Shown here piece by piece: positions 42,216-50,935 of a stretch of DNA of 53,335 bases. Position 1 is the first letter of the stretch. Each line of letters begins with the position of its first letter. The translations under genes were made by a program, and so were the position numbers. The notes beneath the pieces were generated by a model. That model did no database searches, was not told the DNA's origin, and saw only the letters and a list, made by a program, of their open reading frames with translations. The stretch is from the NCBI GenBank assembly GCA_022795855.1, contig JAAWHL010000007.1:1-53335 (forward strand). Reading direction: 5' to 3'. The stretch is from Lawsonibacter sp. Its GTDB lineage: Bacteria; Bacillota; Clostridia; Oscillospirales; Oscillospiraceae.

Positions 42216-43508
42216 TTACAGGTTGGCCAGGAAGGTGCTGATTCCGGGGATGTACACAATCATGGCCAGGGCCACCAGGAAGGAGATGATAAAGGGCAGA
42301 GACTTCTTGGCCACGGACATGGGGGGCACCTCGGCCAGGTTTCCGGCCACGAACATATCCAGGCCGAAGGGCGGGGTCGCCAGGCCGATGGACAGGCAGC
42401 ACACCAGCACCACGCCGAAGTGGACGTCGTTGATGCCCATCTCCATCACGGCGGGCAGCAGCACGGGGGCCAGAATGATGATGGCGGGGCCGGTATCCAT
42501 GACCATGCCCAGCAGCAGGAAGACGATGACCAGCACGGTCAGAGCGGAGAAGCTGGTGTGGAAGTTGTCCACGATGAAGTTCTTCACCACCACGGTGGCG
42601 CGGGTCAGGGACAGCACACGGCCGAAAGCGGTGGCGAAGGCCAGCACGAAGGCCAGGCCGCCGTAGGTCTTCACGGCGCTGCACAGGAAGGGAACCAGGT
42701 TCTTGAAGGTGATGGACTTATACACGAACAGGGAGACGATCAGCGCGTAGAACACGGAGACGCAGGCCGCCTCGGTGGGGGTAAACATGCCGGAGTAGAT
42801 GCCGCCCAGGATGATGATGGGGCACAGCAGGGCGGGCAGGCTGTCCAAGAACAGGTGTCCCAGACCCTGGGCCCGCAACTCCTCCATCTTGGCGTTGATG
42901 AGCTTGCGGTCCTCACCCTTGCGGATGCAGTAGAACACCGCGTAGGCCATCATAAACACGCCGATGAGGATACCGGGCAGGATGCCGGCCATGAACAGGT
43001 TGCCGGGGGAGACGTTGGTGGCCAGGGAGTAGAGCACGAAGGGGATGGAGGGCGGGATGATGACGCCCAGACCGCCGGCCACAGCCACCAGACCGGCGCT
43101 CCACTGGCGGTCGTAGCCCAGGGCCACCAGGAAGGGGATACACATGGAGCCCACGGCGGCGGTGGTAGCCGGGCCGGAGCCGGAGATGGCGCCGTAGAAC
43201 AGACAGGTGAGGATCACGGCGCAGGGCAGGCCGCCGGGCAGGGGGCCCACGAAGTAAGCGAAAAAGTTAAACAGCTTCTTGGAGATGCCGCCCTCCGACA
43301 TGATGACGCCGCCCAGAATGAACAGGGGCACCGCCAGGATGGGGGTTGAGTTGGCGCCGGAGAAGGCGTTGTTGATCAGCTGTCCAATGGAGCCGCCCGA
43401 CTCCAGCAGGAAGATGGGGGCCGCAGAGCCCAGGATCATACTGATTGCAATGGGCACCGAGAGCACAATGCCGACCAGAAATACAACAAATACCAGAATT
43501 GCCGCCAT
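42216..43508 (-). CDS. TRAP transporter large permease (DctM)
   Basis: 430 residues with about twelve helices. It has the DctM pattern: LFYGAISGSGPATTAAVG, GGLGVIIPPSIPFVLYS, GMFTPTEAACVSVFYA, and IGLATPPFGLDMFV. It moves solute handed over by the DctP protein using the Na+ gradient. Its ATG (43506-43508) overlaps the DctQ stop as TAATG, so translation is coupled. Confidence 0.92.
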   Translation of the reverse strand: MAAILVFVVFLVGIVLSVPIAISMILGSAAPIFLLESGGSIGQLINNAFSGANSTPILAVPLFILGGVIMSEGGISKKLFNFFAYFVGPLPGGLPCAVILTCLFYGAISGSGPATTAAVGSMCIPFLVALGYDRQWSAGLVAVAGGLGVIIPPSIPFVLYSLATNVSPGNLFMAGILPGILIGVFMMAYAVFYCIRKGEDRKLINAKMEELRAQGLGHLFLDSLPALLCPIIILGGIYSGMFTPTEAACVSVFYALIVSLFVYKSITFKNLVPFLCSAVKTYGGLAFVLAFATAFGRVLSLTRATVVVKNFIVDNFHTSFSALTVLVIVFLLLGMVMDTGPAIIILAPVLLPAVMEMGINDVHFGVVLVCCLSIGLATPPFGLDMFVAGNLAEVPPMSVAKKSLPFIISFLVALAMIVYIPGISTFLANL

Positions 43509-44083
43509 TATTCCTCTCCTCCTTCCTTAGCCATTGCGGCTTCCTCCGCCGCGTCCTGCATGGTCTGCTCCAGGGTTGTGAGTTCCTTCTCGCCGAAGTG
43601 CATCATATGGATCACGGTCATCTGAAGAGCCCGCAGGGTACCCAGCGCATAGCCGAAGAGCATCACGCTGTACACCATCCACATGGGCCACTGCATAGCG
43701 GTGGACAGCTCGCCGCTGGCCAGCACGCCGGGCGTGGTGGGGGTGCCGAAGATGACGGTGAAGGAGTAGTAGGCCAGCAGGCCCATGCACAGCATAGAGA
43801 CGATATCCACCGCCAGGTTGATGACCTTGCGCACCACCTGGGGCATCAGGTCCAGCACCACGCTCACCCGGAGCATACTGCCCTTGCGGATGGTATAGGG
43901 CAGGGAGATGAACACCGTCCAGATCCACATAAAGCGGCAGAATTCGTCCGACCAGGTGAGGGATTCCAGGAAGGGCGCCTTTTTCCAGATGACCTGCGCC
44001 AAGCTGACGCAGGCGATCAGAACCAGGAAGACCACCAGGAAAATCTCCTCAAAGTGGTCATCCAGCCATTTGAGTACTTTCAT
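43508..44083 (-). CDS. TRAP transporter small permease (DctQ)
   Basis: 191 residues with four helices and a short acidic tail. The typical DctQ pieces are SDEFCRFMWIWTVFISLPYTIRKG in outline (residues 44-67) and WPMWMVYSVMLFGYALGTLR near the end. It joins DctM in the membrane. A GAGG-type ribosome site precedes ATG 44083. Two hairpins lie between it and the upstream shikimate-dehydrogenase-like gene. Confidence 0.9.
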   Translation of the reverse strand: MKVLKWLDDHFEEIFLVVFLVLIACVSLAQVIWKKAPFLESLTWSDEFCRFMWIWTVFISLPYTIRKGSMLRVSVVLDLMPQVVRKVINLAVDIVSMLCMGLLAYYSFTVIFGTPTTPGVLASGELSTAMQWPMWMVYSVMLFGYALGTLRALQMTVIHMMHFGEKELTTLEQTMQDAAEEAAMAKEGGEE

Positions 44084-44108
44084 GTTTTACCTCCTCTTAC
44101 TTCTTTCT

Positions 44109-44149
44109 CCCAGCCCGTTACGGGCTGGGCAAAACGACAAGTCGTTTTG
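44109..44149 (-). terminator. two consecutive intercistronic hairpins
   Basis: CCCAGCCCG (44109-44117) pairs with CGGGCTGGG (44121-44129), and CAAAACGAC (44130-44138) pairs with GTCGTTTTG (44141-44149). Neither has a T-run on the - strand. They may tune the ratio of enzyme to transporter in the operon. Confidence 0.6.
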
Positions 44150-44158
44150 AGCGCGGGT

Positions 44159-45022
44159 TCATGACTGCTGCTCAGCTACAATCTTCAGCAGCTCCCGGCG
44201 CATAGCCTCCACCGGGGGCTTCTTGCCGGTCCACAGCTCGATCTGAGCCGCGCCCTGGTACAGGGACATACCCAGGCCGTTGAGCACCTTACAGCCCTTC
44301 TCCTCCGCGTCCATCAGGAACTGGGTGCGCTCGGGATTGTAGCAGGCGTCGAAGAAGAACTGGCTGGGCTGGATGTGCTCCTTGGGCAGGGGGGTCTCGC
44401 CGATGTGCTGTCCCATGCCGATGCCGCTGGCGTTGAGGACCACGTTGCAGGCGGCCAGCTTGGAGAAGTCGCCATGGTGGACAAACTCGGCCACAGGGGC
44501 GAAGTTGTTGTTGATGTCGTCCACCAGGGACTTGGCACAGGGCTCAAAGATGTCGGTGATGTAAATCTTCCGGGCCCCGTGGTAGGCCAGGATGGAGCAC
44601 ATGGCACGTCCGGCCCCGCCGCCGCCGAAGCAGAAGAAGACAGACTGGTCCACCTGAACGCCGCCCTCCTCGGTGAGGGAGGTGTAGAAGCCCACGCCGT
44701 CGGTATTGTAGCCGATGAGCTTTCCCTCGGGGGTCTTGACCACCGTGTTGCTGGCCCCCATCTTCTGGCACAGGGGGTCCAGCTCGTCTAAGTAGCGTAG
44801 CACCCGCACCTTGTTGGGCTTGGTCACCGCAAAGCCGGCGAAGTTCATGTACCGAATGCCGCTGACAATCTCGCCCAGGTGCTCCTTGTCCGCCTCAGTG
44901 TAAAAGTAAAGCATGTTCAGCCCGGCGGCCTCATAGCCGGTGTTCTGCATCCGGGCGGCAAAGGATTGACTCAGAGGGGTTCCGATGAGGGTTATCATTT
45001 TGGTATTGATATCGACCTTCAT
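44159..45022 (-). CDS. shikimate/quinate dehydrogenase-family protein
   Basis: 287 residues. It has the AroE fold: substrate serines in GTPLSQSFAARMQN, catalytic Lys in GFAVTKPNKVR, the NTDGVGF aspartate, the dinucleotide loop GGGGAGRA, and GMSLYQGAAQ near the C-terminus. AroE reduces dehydroshikimate in biosynthesis, whereas YdiB/quinate-dehydrogenase relatives work in catabolism. Its place between a TIM-barrel isomerase/dehydratase-type gene and TRAP genes argues for the catabolic direction. The start is ATG 45022 with AAAGAGG upstream; the extra 18 codons of the open frame are leader. Confidence 0.88.
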   Translation of the reverse strand: MKVDINTKMITLIGTPLSQSFAARMQNTGYEAAGLNMLYFYTEADKEHLGEIVSGIRYMNFAGFAVTKPNKVRVLRYLDELDPLCQKMGASNTVVKTPEGKLIGYNTDGVGFYTSLTEEGGVQVDQSVFFCFGGGGAGRAMCSILAYHGARKIYITDIFEPCAKSLVDDINNNFAPVAEFVHHGDFSKLAACNVVLNASGIGMGQHIGETPLPKEHIQPSQFFFDACYNPERTQFLMDAEEKGCKVLNGLGMSLYQGAAQIELWTGKKPPVEAMRRELLKIVAEQQS

Positions 45023-45176
45023 ATAGTTGACCTCTTTTCTATACGAATTTTTCATAAATCGGTGATTTCCAATCAATATTACTACTATAATAGAAGCCCT
45101 TTCCTCTTGTCGAGCGAATAAGCTGCTATCGTGTTAAAATTTCGTTCAGATTATCAATGGTGCGGTCTCCCCGGAT

Positions 45177-45983
45177 TTACAGGCCGTTGGCGGTAAAAAA
45201 CTCCTTGGCAGTCTTCAGGCACTGAGCGGCATGACCTGCCCTGCCCCGGGCCTCGATCTCCGCCAAGTTGGGCAGCTCAATGGAGCAGACATTCTCGGGC
45301 AGGGCTTTCAGAACGCCCGCTAGGTCCACAACACCCTGGCCGCAGTAAGCCCGGCCGCCCCGGACCACCTCAATGTCCTGCCTGCCGGCCATGTCGGCGG
45401 GCCAGTCGCACAGGTGGATGACGCCGAACCGGCTGGGGTCTGCCGCCTGGATGTCGGCGGGGGTGACGCCGGTCTTATAGACATAGATCATGTCCATCAG
45501 GATCTTCAGGTTGGACGCGCCCACCTTGTCCTGGATCTCAAAGGCCTCCTGCATGGTGGTCAGCTCCGAGACGATGGGGAACTCCAAATTGAGGGTCAGA
45601 CCGAACTGGGCGGCCTGCTCACAGAAAGCGCCGTAGCGGTCCACCGCCAGAGCGCGGTCGCGGGTCCATACGCTGGTAAGTACCTGGGTGGCTCCCAGCT
45701 CCGCGCCCTTCTCGAAAGCGGCGCGGTAGTCGTCGGGCAGATCCTCCCGAATGCGCAGCAGCTCAATGTCGAAGAGCTTCATATCGCAGTCCTTCAAGGT
45801 CTGACGGACCTGCTCCATCAGCGTGGGGTCGCTCTCCAGGTGGACCTGGGGCTCGCCCTCCTGCCCCATGGGAATGGTGCGCAGGCTGACATAGTCATAA
45901 CCCGCCTCTTTGGCCGTCCGGATCTGCTCCACCGGGTCGATCCCCGGGGTGGTGAGATAGGCCAGGGAAAATTGTCTGGGCAT
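45177..45983 (-). CDS. AP-endonuclease-2-type TIM-barrel protein (sugar isomerase / dehydratase-like)
   Basis: 268 residues of the Xyl_isom/AP_endonuc_2 superfamily. There are alternating strands with acidic and His residues at their ends: FDIELLR, LNLEFPIVSE, LKILMDMIYV, GVIHLCDWPAD, and CSIELPNL. These are the usual divalent-metal ligand positions. The superfamily includes IolE (inosose dehydratase), 3-dehydroshikimate dehydratases and hydroxypyruvate isomerase. Given the shikimate-dehydrogenase-family neighbour, a dehydratase on a ring-shaped substrate is the best guess. It is the first gene of the TRAP operon, with AAAAAAGGAGGAG before ATG. Confidence 0.78.
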   Translation of the reverse strand: MPRQFSLAYLTTPGIDPVEQIRTAKEAGYDYVSLRTIPMGQEGEPQVHLESDPTLMEQVRQTLKDCDMKLFDIELLRIREDLPDDYRAAFEKGAELGATQVLTSVWTRDRALAVDRYGAFCEQAAQFGLTLNLEFPIVSELTTMQEAFEIQDKVGASNLKILMDMIYVYKTGVTPADIQAADPSRFGVIHLCDWPADMAGRQDIEVVRGGRAYCGQGVVDLAGVLKALPENVCSIELPNLAEIEARGRAGHAAQCLKTAKEFFTANGL

Positions 45984-46107
45984 ATAATATCTCCTCCTTT
46001 TTTATAAATTTTATAAATTGGTGGACGTTGGTGATATGACCAAATATCCCTGTGTTGTTGTTTCAATTTTATATTCGAAGTGCCCTATCAGTCTATTATT
46101 AAAACTT

Positions 46108-46190
46108 CATGCAACCATTACTTTTCTGCATGGATTTTTTTGCCGCCCCAAACTTTTGGAACATTCGTCAAAATGACGGATGGTTTTTTG
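46108..46190 (+). terminator. two hairpins each followed by a T-run, with no upstream gene on this strand
   Basis: CATGCA (46108-46113) pairs with TGCATG (46127-46132) and is followed by GATTTTTTTT. CATTCGTCA (46162-46170) pairs with TGACGGATG (46174-46182) and is followed by GTTTTTT. Both look like + strand terminators, yet the nearest gene upstream on the + strand is over 9 kb away. They could end a small RNA or attenuate a longer leader. The 454-nt gap 45984-46437 also holds the promoter at 46287-46316. Confidence 0.5.
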
Positions 46191-46286
46191 TGTGACTTCC
46201 CCAAAGCACCGGAAAAATCAAACGGAAAAACCCCGAAAAACTTCGAAATTGATTTATACCTTCAATCAGTTTATTCAAAAGTTCTA

Positions 46287-46316
46287 TTGGATTCCCTGAG
46301 AAAAGTCGGCTATGAT
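46287..46316 (+). promoter_or_regulatory. candidate promoter of the MoxR operon
   Basis: TTGGAT (46287-46292), 18-nt spacer, TATGAT (46311-46316). The leader to the MoxR start is about 115 nt. Confidence 0.6.
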
Positions 46317-46437
46317 GAAAAAGTAATAAGGTAGGATGGAAAAATTGCGGGTCCGGCGTCTCCAGTTCCGGGGAGGAGGGCCGCCGGCGCTGTTATTTTT
46401 CACAACGATCCACGCCAGGAAAGGGAAGGGTGCGACC

Positions 46438-47247
46438 ATGAAGGAATTTAAGGGGAGCCAGAATTATGTGGCGTCCGAGGAGCTACTCCGGGCAGCCAAC
46501 ATCGCCATGGTGCTGGAAAAGCCGCTGCTGATCAAAGGGGAGCCGGGCACCGGCAAGACCATGCTGGCCGAGGCCATCGCCCAGGCGTTGGGCAAGAATT
46601 TGATTATCTGGAACATCAAGTCCACCACCAAGGCCCAGGACGGCCTGTATGTCTACGATGTGGTCCAGCGCCTGTACGACAGCCAGTTCGGCGGCCAGGG
46701 CGTGGACGACATTGAGAAGTATGTGCGCCTGGGCAAGCTGGGGGAGGCCTTTACGGCGGAGGAACAGGTCATCCTCCTCATTGATGAGATCGACAAGGCC
46801 GACCTGGAGTTCCCCAACGACCTGCTGTGGGAGCTGGACCGCATGGAGTTCCACATCCCGGAGACGGGCTGCACCGTGAAGGCCAGCCACCGCCCGGTGG
46901 TCATCATCACCTCCAATGCGGAGAAGGAGCTGCCCGACGCCTTCCTGCGCCGGTGCGTCTTCCACTATATCGAGTTCCCCGACAAGGAGCTGATGGCAGA
47001 CATTGTCCGGGTCCACTACCCCGACATTCAGGAGAAGCTGCTGACCCAGGTGCTGGAGGCTTTTTACAAAATCCGAAGCCTGCCCCAGATCAAGAAAAAG
47101 CCCTCCACCAGCGAGATCATCGACTGGATCCAGGCCCTCCAGCACGGCGGCGTGGACGTGGGCCGCATTGTGAAGGAGGTCCCCTATCTGGGGGTCCTGC
47201 TGAAGAAGAATGAGGACATTGATATGCTGCGGCGCACTTGGCGGTGA
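46438..47247 (+). CDS. MoxR-type AAA+ ATPase
   Basis: 269-residue AAA+ ATPase. Walker A is GEPGTGKT, Walker B is VILLIDEIDKAD, sensor 1 is in VIITSNAEKELPDAFLRRCVF. The C-terminal lid is helical. MoxR proteins act with VWA partners as chaperones for metal-centre insertion or complex assembly; the partner is the next gene, 3 nt downstream. The frame opens at 46336, but the start is ATG 46438 with AAAGGGAAGGG before it. Confidence 0.9.
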   Translation: MKEFKGSQNYVASEELLRAANIAMVLEKPLLIKGEPGTGKTMLAEAIAQALGKNLIIWNIKSTTKAQDGLYVYDVVQRLYDSQFGGQGVDDIEKYVRLGKLGEAFTAEEQVILLIDEIDKADLEFPNDLLWELDRMEFHIPETGCTVKASHRPVVIITSNAEKELPDAFLRRCVFHYIEFPDKELMADIVRVHYPDIQEKLLTQVLEAFYKIRSLPQIKKKPSTSEIIDWIQALQHGGVDVGRIVKEVPYLGVLLKKNEDIDMLRRTWR

Positions 47248-47250
47248 GCC

Positions 47251-48438
47251 ATGTTTGAGGACTTTTTGTATCTGCTGCGCAGCCGGGGCCTGAAGGTCTC
47301 CCTCACCGAGTGGATGGCCCTGGTCCAGGCGCTGCACGAGAATCTGCACCAGGCCAGCTTTACCGGCTTCTACCACCTGTGCCGCTGTCTGCTAGTGAAG
47401 AGCGAGGCCGACTTTGACGCCTTTGACCGGGCCTTTCTGGACTATTTTCAGGAGGTGGACTTCCAGCAGGAGGTGTCCCAGGAGCTGCTGAACTGGCTGG
47501 ACCGGCCCAACGCCCCTATGGGGGAGTACGACGAGCAGCAGGCGGAGCTGAACGAGAGCCTGTCAACCCTGGAGATCGAGACCATGTTCCAGGAGCGGAA
47601 GAACGAGCAGCGGGAGCAGCACAACTGCGGCAACTACTGGGTGGGGACCCACGGTATGTCCATCTTCGGCAACATGGGCCTGTCCCCGGTGGGCATTCGG
47701 GTGGGCGGGCAGTCTCAGAGCCGCCGGGCCTTCCGGGTCGCGGGGGAGCGGCGCTATCGGGACTTCCGCCACGACAACACCCTGGACATCCGCCAGCTCC
47801 AGGTGGCCCTGCGCCGTCTGCGGCAGTTCTCCGGTCTGGTGGACCTGCCCCCCAGCGAGTTCGACGTGGACAGCACCATCCAGGACACCGCCAACAGCGC
47901 CGGACTGCTGAAGGTGCGCTATAAAAAACCCCGGCAGAACACGGTGAAGGTGCTCCTGCTGATGGACTCCGGCGGCTCCATGGAGCACTACGCCCAGCTG
48001 TGCTCCGCCCTGTTTCAGGCGGTGACCAGGGCGGGTTACTTTAAGGAGCTGAAGATATTTTATTTCCACAACTGCCCCTATACCCGGCTGTACCGGGACC
48101 CAACGCTGAACCCCAACAATGCCGTCCCGGTGAGCTGGCTGCTGTCCAACTTGACGCCGGAGTATAAGCTGATTTTTGTGGGGGACGCCCAGATGTCCCC
48201 CCATGAGATCTTCGATCCCTTCCCCAGCCCCAGGGAGGGGGAGCCCGCCAGCGGTGTTGACTGCCTGCGCCGCCTGCGGGAGCGCTACCGCCACGCGGTG
48301 TGGCTCAATCCCAGCGACCGGCCCGAGTGGGGCGGCGAGTGGACCGAGAGCTACGACGCCATCGAGGGTCTGTTTCCCATGTACCCCCTGACGGTGGAAG
48401 GCATCGAGACGGGGATGAAGAAGCTGCTGGCACGGTGA
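47251..48438 (+). CDS. VWA domain protein of the CoxE type
   Basis: 395 residues. The N-terminal helical part (1-110) resembles CoxE-like proteins. The C-terminal von Willebrand A domain has a MIDAS-like loop MDSGGSM (near residue 236) and later TPEYKLIFVGDAQM. It is expected to work with the MoxR ATPase encoded just upstream, as in CoxD/CoxE or RavA/ViaA systems. No carbon monoxide or xanthine dehydrogenase genes are nearby, so the client is unknown. A terminator follows. Confidence 0.86.
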   Translation: MFEDFLYLLRSRGLKVSLTEWMALVQALHENLHQASFTGFYHLCRCLLVKSEADFDAFDRAFLDYFQEVDFQQEVSQELLNWLDRPNAPMGEYDEQQAELNESLSTLEIETMFQERKNEQREQHNCGNYWVGTHGMSIFGNMGLSPVGIRVGGQSQSRRAFRVAGERRYRDFRHDNTLDIRQLQVALRRLRQFSGLVDLPPSEFDVDSTIQDTANSAGLLKVRYKKPRQNTVKVLLLMDSGGSMEHYAQLCSALFQAVTRAGYFKELKIFYFHNCPYTRLYRDPTLNPNNAVPVSWLLSNLTPEYKLIFVGDAQMSPHEIFDPFPSPREGEPASGVDCLRRLRERYRHAVWLNPSDRPEWGGEWTESYDAIEGLFPMYPLTVEGIETGMKKLLAR

Positions 48439-48450
48439 GGGCTGCACATG

Positions 48451-48478
48451 AAGACACGCTTCCCGGCGTGTCTTTTTT
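48451..48478 (+). terminator. terminator of the MoxR-VWA operon
   Basis: AAGACACGC (48451-48459) pairs with GCGTGTCTT (48466-48474), with T-run to 48478. Confidence 0.88.
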
Positions 48479-48539
48479 GCGGAGCGGAGGGACTGGATTG
48501 GTGCGCTTTGTCAGCAATGTAAAAAAAGCGGCGGGTATA

Positions 48540-48569
48540 TTGACAAATCCTCCAAAACGAATATATAAT
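48540..48569 (+). promoter_or_regulatory. promoter of the Rrf2 gene
   Basis: TTGACA (48540-48545), 18-nt spacer, TATAAT (48564-48569). The start codon is about 35 nt downstream. Confidence 0.85.
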
Positions 48570-48604
48570 ATTAAGGTAAATTCCCCCAAAAAGGAGTGAT
48601 CCAT

Positions 48605-49012
48605 GTGCTGATGACTCGGGAAATGGACTATGCCCTGCGGATCATGCGCGCACTGTATCAAAAGGAGCAGCTGTCCGCCACCGCCATCGCCCAGCAGGAG
48701 CATATGCCCAAAGCTGTCACCCTTAAAATTCTGAAGCAGCTGCGTTCCGCCGGTCTGGTGGACAGCCGTCGGGGGCCCAGCGGGGGCTATCTGCTCCTCC
48801 GGCCCTGCGAGGAGATGAACCTGTGGGAGTTGTTCCAGGCCATGGGCGGGGGGATGCTGATCAACCGCTGCCAGCAGCCGGGTTACCAGTGCGAAAACAG
48901 GTCGGCGGACAACTGTGCGTTAAGCCTGGAGCTGTCCCGCGTCCAGCAGGTGCTGGATGAGGAGCTCCAGCGCACCCCTCTCAGCCAGCTGTTCCAGGAG
49001 GAGCCAGATTGA
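48605..49012 (+). CDS. Rrf2-family transcriptional regulator with three cysteines
   Basis: 135-residue winged-helix regulator of the IscR/NsrR/RirA family. It begins MLMTREMDYALRIMRAL, with recognition helix region HMPKAVTLKILKQLRSAGLV and wing RRGPSGGYLL. Three cysteines in CQQPGYQC and DNC (spacing 6 and 7) fit an Fe-S cluster site, so redox, NO or iron sensing is likely. Start GTG 48605 is chosen because AAGGAG at 48591-48596 is 8 nt upstream and homologues begin at this residue; ATG 48611 is the alternative. Monocistronic between its own promoter and terminator. The regulon is unknown. Confidence 0.88.
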   Translation: MLMTREMDYALRIMRALYQKEQLSATAIAQQEHMPKAVTLKILKQLRSAGLVDSRRGPSGGYLLLRPCEEMNLWELFQAMGGGMLINRCQQPGYQCENRSADNCALSLELSRVQQVLDEELQRTPLSQLFQEEPD

Positions 49013-49031
49013 CAGACCGCAGGTCTCTTCC

Positions 49032-49059
49032 CTGGAGGGATCTCCCCCTCCAGTTTTTT
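49032..49059 (+). terminator. terminator of the Rrf2 gene
   Basis: CTGGAGGG (49032-49039) pairs with CCCTCCAG (49046-49053), followed by six T. Confidence 0.9.
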
Positions 49060-49079
49060 ATGGAATTACAAGAAAAGAG

Positions 49080-49109
49080 TTGAAATAATATTGACTTGTA
49101 TGATATACT
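49080..49109 (+). promoter_or_regulatory. promoter of the chemoreceptor gene
   Basis: TTGAAA (49080-49085), 18-nt spacer, TATACT (49104-49109) with an extended -10 TG at 49101-49102. The ATG is about 63 nt downstream. Confidence 0.7.
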
Positions 49110-49172
49110 TATGATAACTCTTTCAGCGGGTTACTTGGATGTGGCATTTTATGGAAAAGCGAGGATGTTATT

Positions 49173-50822
49173 ATGCGTAAGAGTATTAAGCAGATGGTGT
49201 TTATCCGGATCGTTGCAGCGTTGCTGTCCATTCTTCTGTTCAGCGGAGTGACCACCTTTAACCTGATTCGCATTGAGAAGATGCAGGAGACCAGTATCGA
49301 GAACGTGGCTATGCTCTCCCGGGCCCAGAGTGCCGAGACCGCCCACTACAAGTGGTCCAGCAATCTAAGCAAGGCTCTGTATGCCAACGGGGAGTTTCCG
49401 GGCACAGATGATACCCAGTGTGTACTGGGCCAGTGGATCTATGGCGAGGCCGGCACAGATGACCCCCAGATTCTGGCTCTGAGGGAAGAGGTCACCCCCA
49501 TGCACAAGCAGCTGCATCAGTCGGTAGCCGAGGTGCAGAATATGATGTCCATGAGCCCCATCCAGGCGCAGAACTACTATCAGGAGACCATCCAGTCCAA
49601 TCTGACTGCTCTGGTGAGTAAGCTGGACCAGATTATCGAGCGGGCCGAGACCCTCAACACGGAGAGCAGTGAGCAGATGCGCTCCACTGTTATGCTGATG
49701 CAGGTCATTACCGGCATTTGTCTGGTGCTGGCGCTGTTCTGCCTAGTCAGCCTAGTGGTCTATGTCCTCAAACACATTCTGGCCCCCATTCTGAAGATCA
49801 CCCGGAAGGTCCAGCCTCTCCAGGAGGGCAAGCTGGACCTGGATCTGGAGTACAAGGTGGACAACGAGCTGGGCGATCTTGCCAACACCCTGGAGAAGTC
49901 GGTGGAGTTGATCCGCAGCTACATTTGGGACCTGAACCGGATTATGGAACAACTGTCCAACGGCAACTTCAACGTGAAGACCGCCACCTCCTTTATTGGG
50001 GATTTCCGCTCCATTGAGGAGTCCATTGATTCATTGACCGCCAACCTGTCCGCCGCCCTCTCCAACATTTATCAGGCGGAGGTACGGGTGTCCGGCAGTG
50101 CGGAGCAGCTGTCCAGCAGTGCTCAGACCTTGGCCCAAGGCGCCACACAGCAGGCCAGCGCAGTGGAGGAGCTGTATGCAACCCTGGACACCCTGTCCAA
50201 GAGCACCGCCCAGAATGTAGCCACCGCCACCAGCGCCCAGGAGGACGCCCGTCAGACCGGCGAACAGGTGAACCGGAGCAGCCAGCAGATGGAAGAGATG
50301 GTGGCCGCTATGAAGGACATTACCGAGGCCTCCCAGCAGATTGAAAAAATCATTGCCACCATTGAGGACATTGCCTTCCAGACCAACATTTTGGCTTTGA
50401 ATGCTGCCGTGGAGGCCGCCCGCGCCGGTTCCGCAGGCAAGGGCTTCGCAGTGGTGGCCGACGAGGTGCGCAACCTGGCCTCCAAGTCCGATGAGGCCGC
50501 CAAGGCCACCAAGGGACTGATTGAGAACTCCGTTCAGGCCACCAGCCGGGGCAGCCAGATCGTCACCGGCGTCTCCGAGACCCTGACCAAGGCCCTGAAG
50601 CTGGTAACCCAGTCCAACGCGGCTATGGGCAACATTGTGCAGGCGGTGGAGAGCGACGCTGAGGCCATTGCTCAGGTCACCGAGGGCATCGGTCAGATTT
50701 CCGCCGTGGTCCAGAGCAACTCCGCCAGCAGTGAGGAATCCGCCGCAGTCAGCTCCGAGCTCTTTGGCCAGGTGAAGATCATGGAGGGACAGGTAAAGAA
50801 GTTCCAGCTCCGGGAGCACTGA
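49173..50822 (+). CDS. methyl-accepting chemotaxis protein with extracytoplasmic CZB zinc-binding domain
   Basis: 549 residues. Membrane helices are near 9-32 and 172-200. Between them is a chemoreceptor zinc-binding (CZB) domain with the full 3-His/1-Cys set: His58 and Trp61 (HYKW), Cys83 (CVLGQW), His111 and His115 (HKQLH). A HAMP domain (about 200-255) and a second HAMP-like linker follow. The signalling hairpin has the conserved tip [22 protein letters not shown] in outline (about 398-420). It is probably a receptor for zinc, or for oxidants such as hypochlorite that act on the Zn-Cys site. No che gene is nearby, so it works with a kinase encoded elsewhere. Confidence 0.92.
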   Translation: MRKSIKQMVFIRIVAALLSILLFSGVTTFNLIRIEKMQETSIENVAMLSRAQSAETAHYKWSSNLSKALYANGEFPGTDDTQCVLGQWIYGEAGTDDPQILALREEVTPMHKQLHQSVAEVQNMMSMSPIQAQNYYQETIQSNLTALVSKLDQIIERAETLNTESSEQMRSTVMLMQVITGICLVLALFCLVSLVVYVLKHILAPILKITRKVQPLQEGKLDLDLEYKVDNELGDLANTLEKSVELIRSYIWDLNRIMEQLSNGNFNVKTATSFIGDFRSIEESIDSLTANLSAALSNIYQAEVRVSGSAEQLSSSAQTLAQGATQQASAVEELYATLDTLSKSTAQNVATATSAQEDARQTGEQVNRSSQQMEEMVAAMKDITEASQQIEKIIATIEDIAFQTNILALNAAVEAARAGSAGKGFAVVADEVRNLASKSDEAAKATKGLIENSVQATSRGSQIVTGVSETLTKALKLVTQSNAAMGNIVQAVESDAEAIAQVTEGIGQISAVVQSNSASSEESAAVSSELFGQVKIMEGQVKKFQLREH

Positions 50823-50843
50823 TCCATTTTCTTTACATAACAG

Positions 50844-50871
50844 CAGCTCCCCGGCGTATGCCAGGGAGCTG
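50844..50871 (+). terminator. hairpin after the chemoreceptor gene, with GGCGTATGCC core
   Basis: CAGCTCCC (50844-50851) pairs with GGGAGCTG (50864-50871), and GGC-GTAT-GCC forms the tip. The trailing sequence is TATTAATAAGG. The same tip recurs in the hairpin at 52651-52676. Confidence 0.75.
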
Positions 50872-50935
50872 TATTAATAAGGACAAATTTCTATTAAGCG
50901 GTTTGTCCCAATTCAGAGGCTGTTTGTCGGTTTTC

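Noticed and set aside
40893-43349. 818-codon + strand frame opposite the TRAP genes
   Set aside because: Antisense shadow; Gly/His/Gln-rich translation and no motif.
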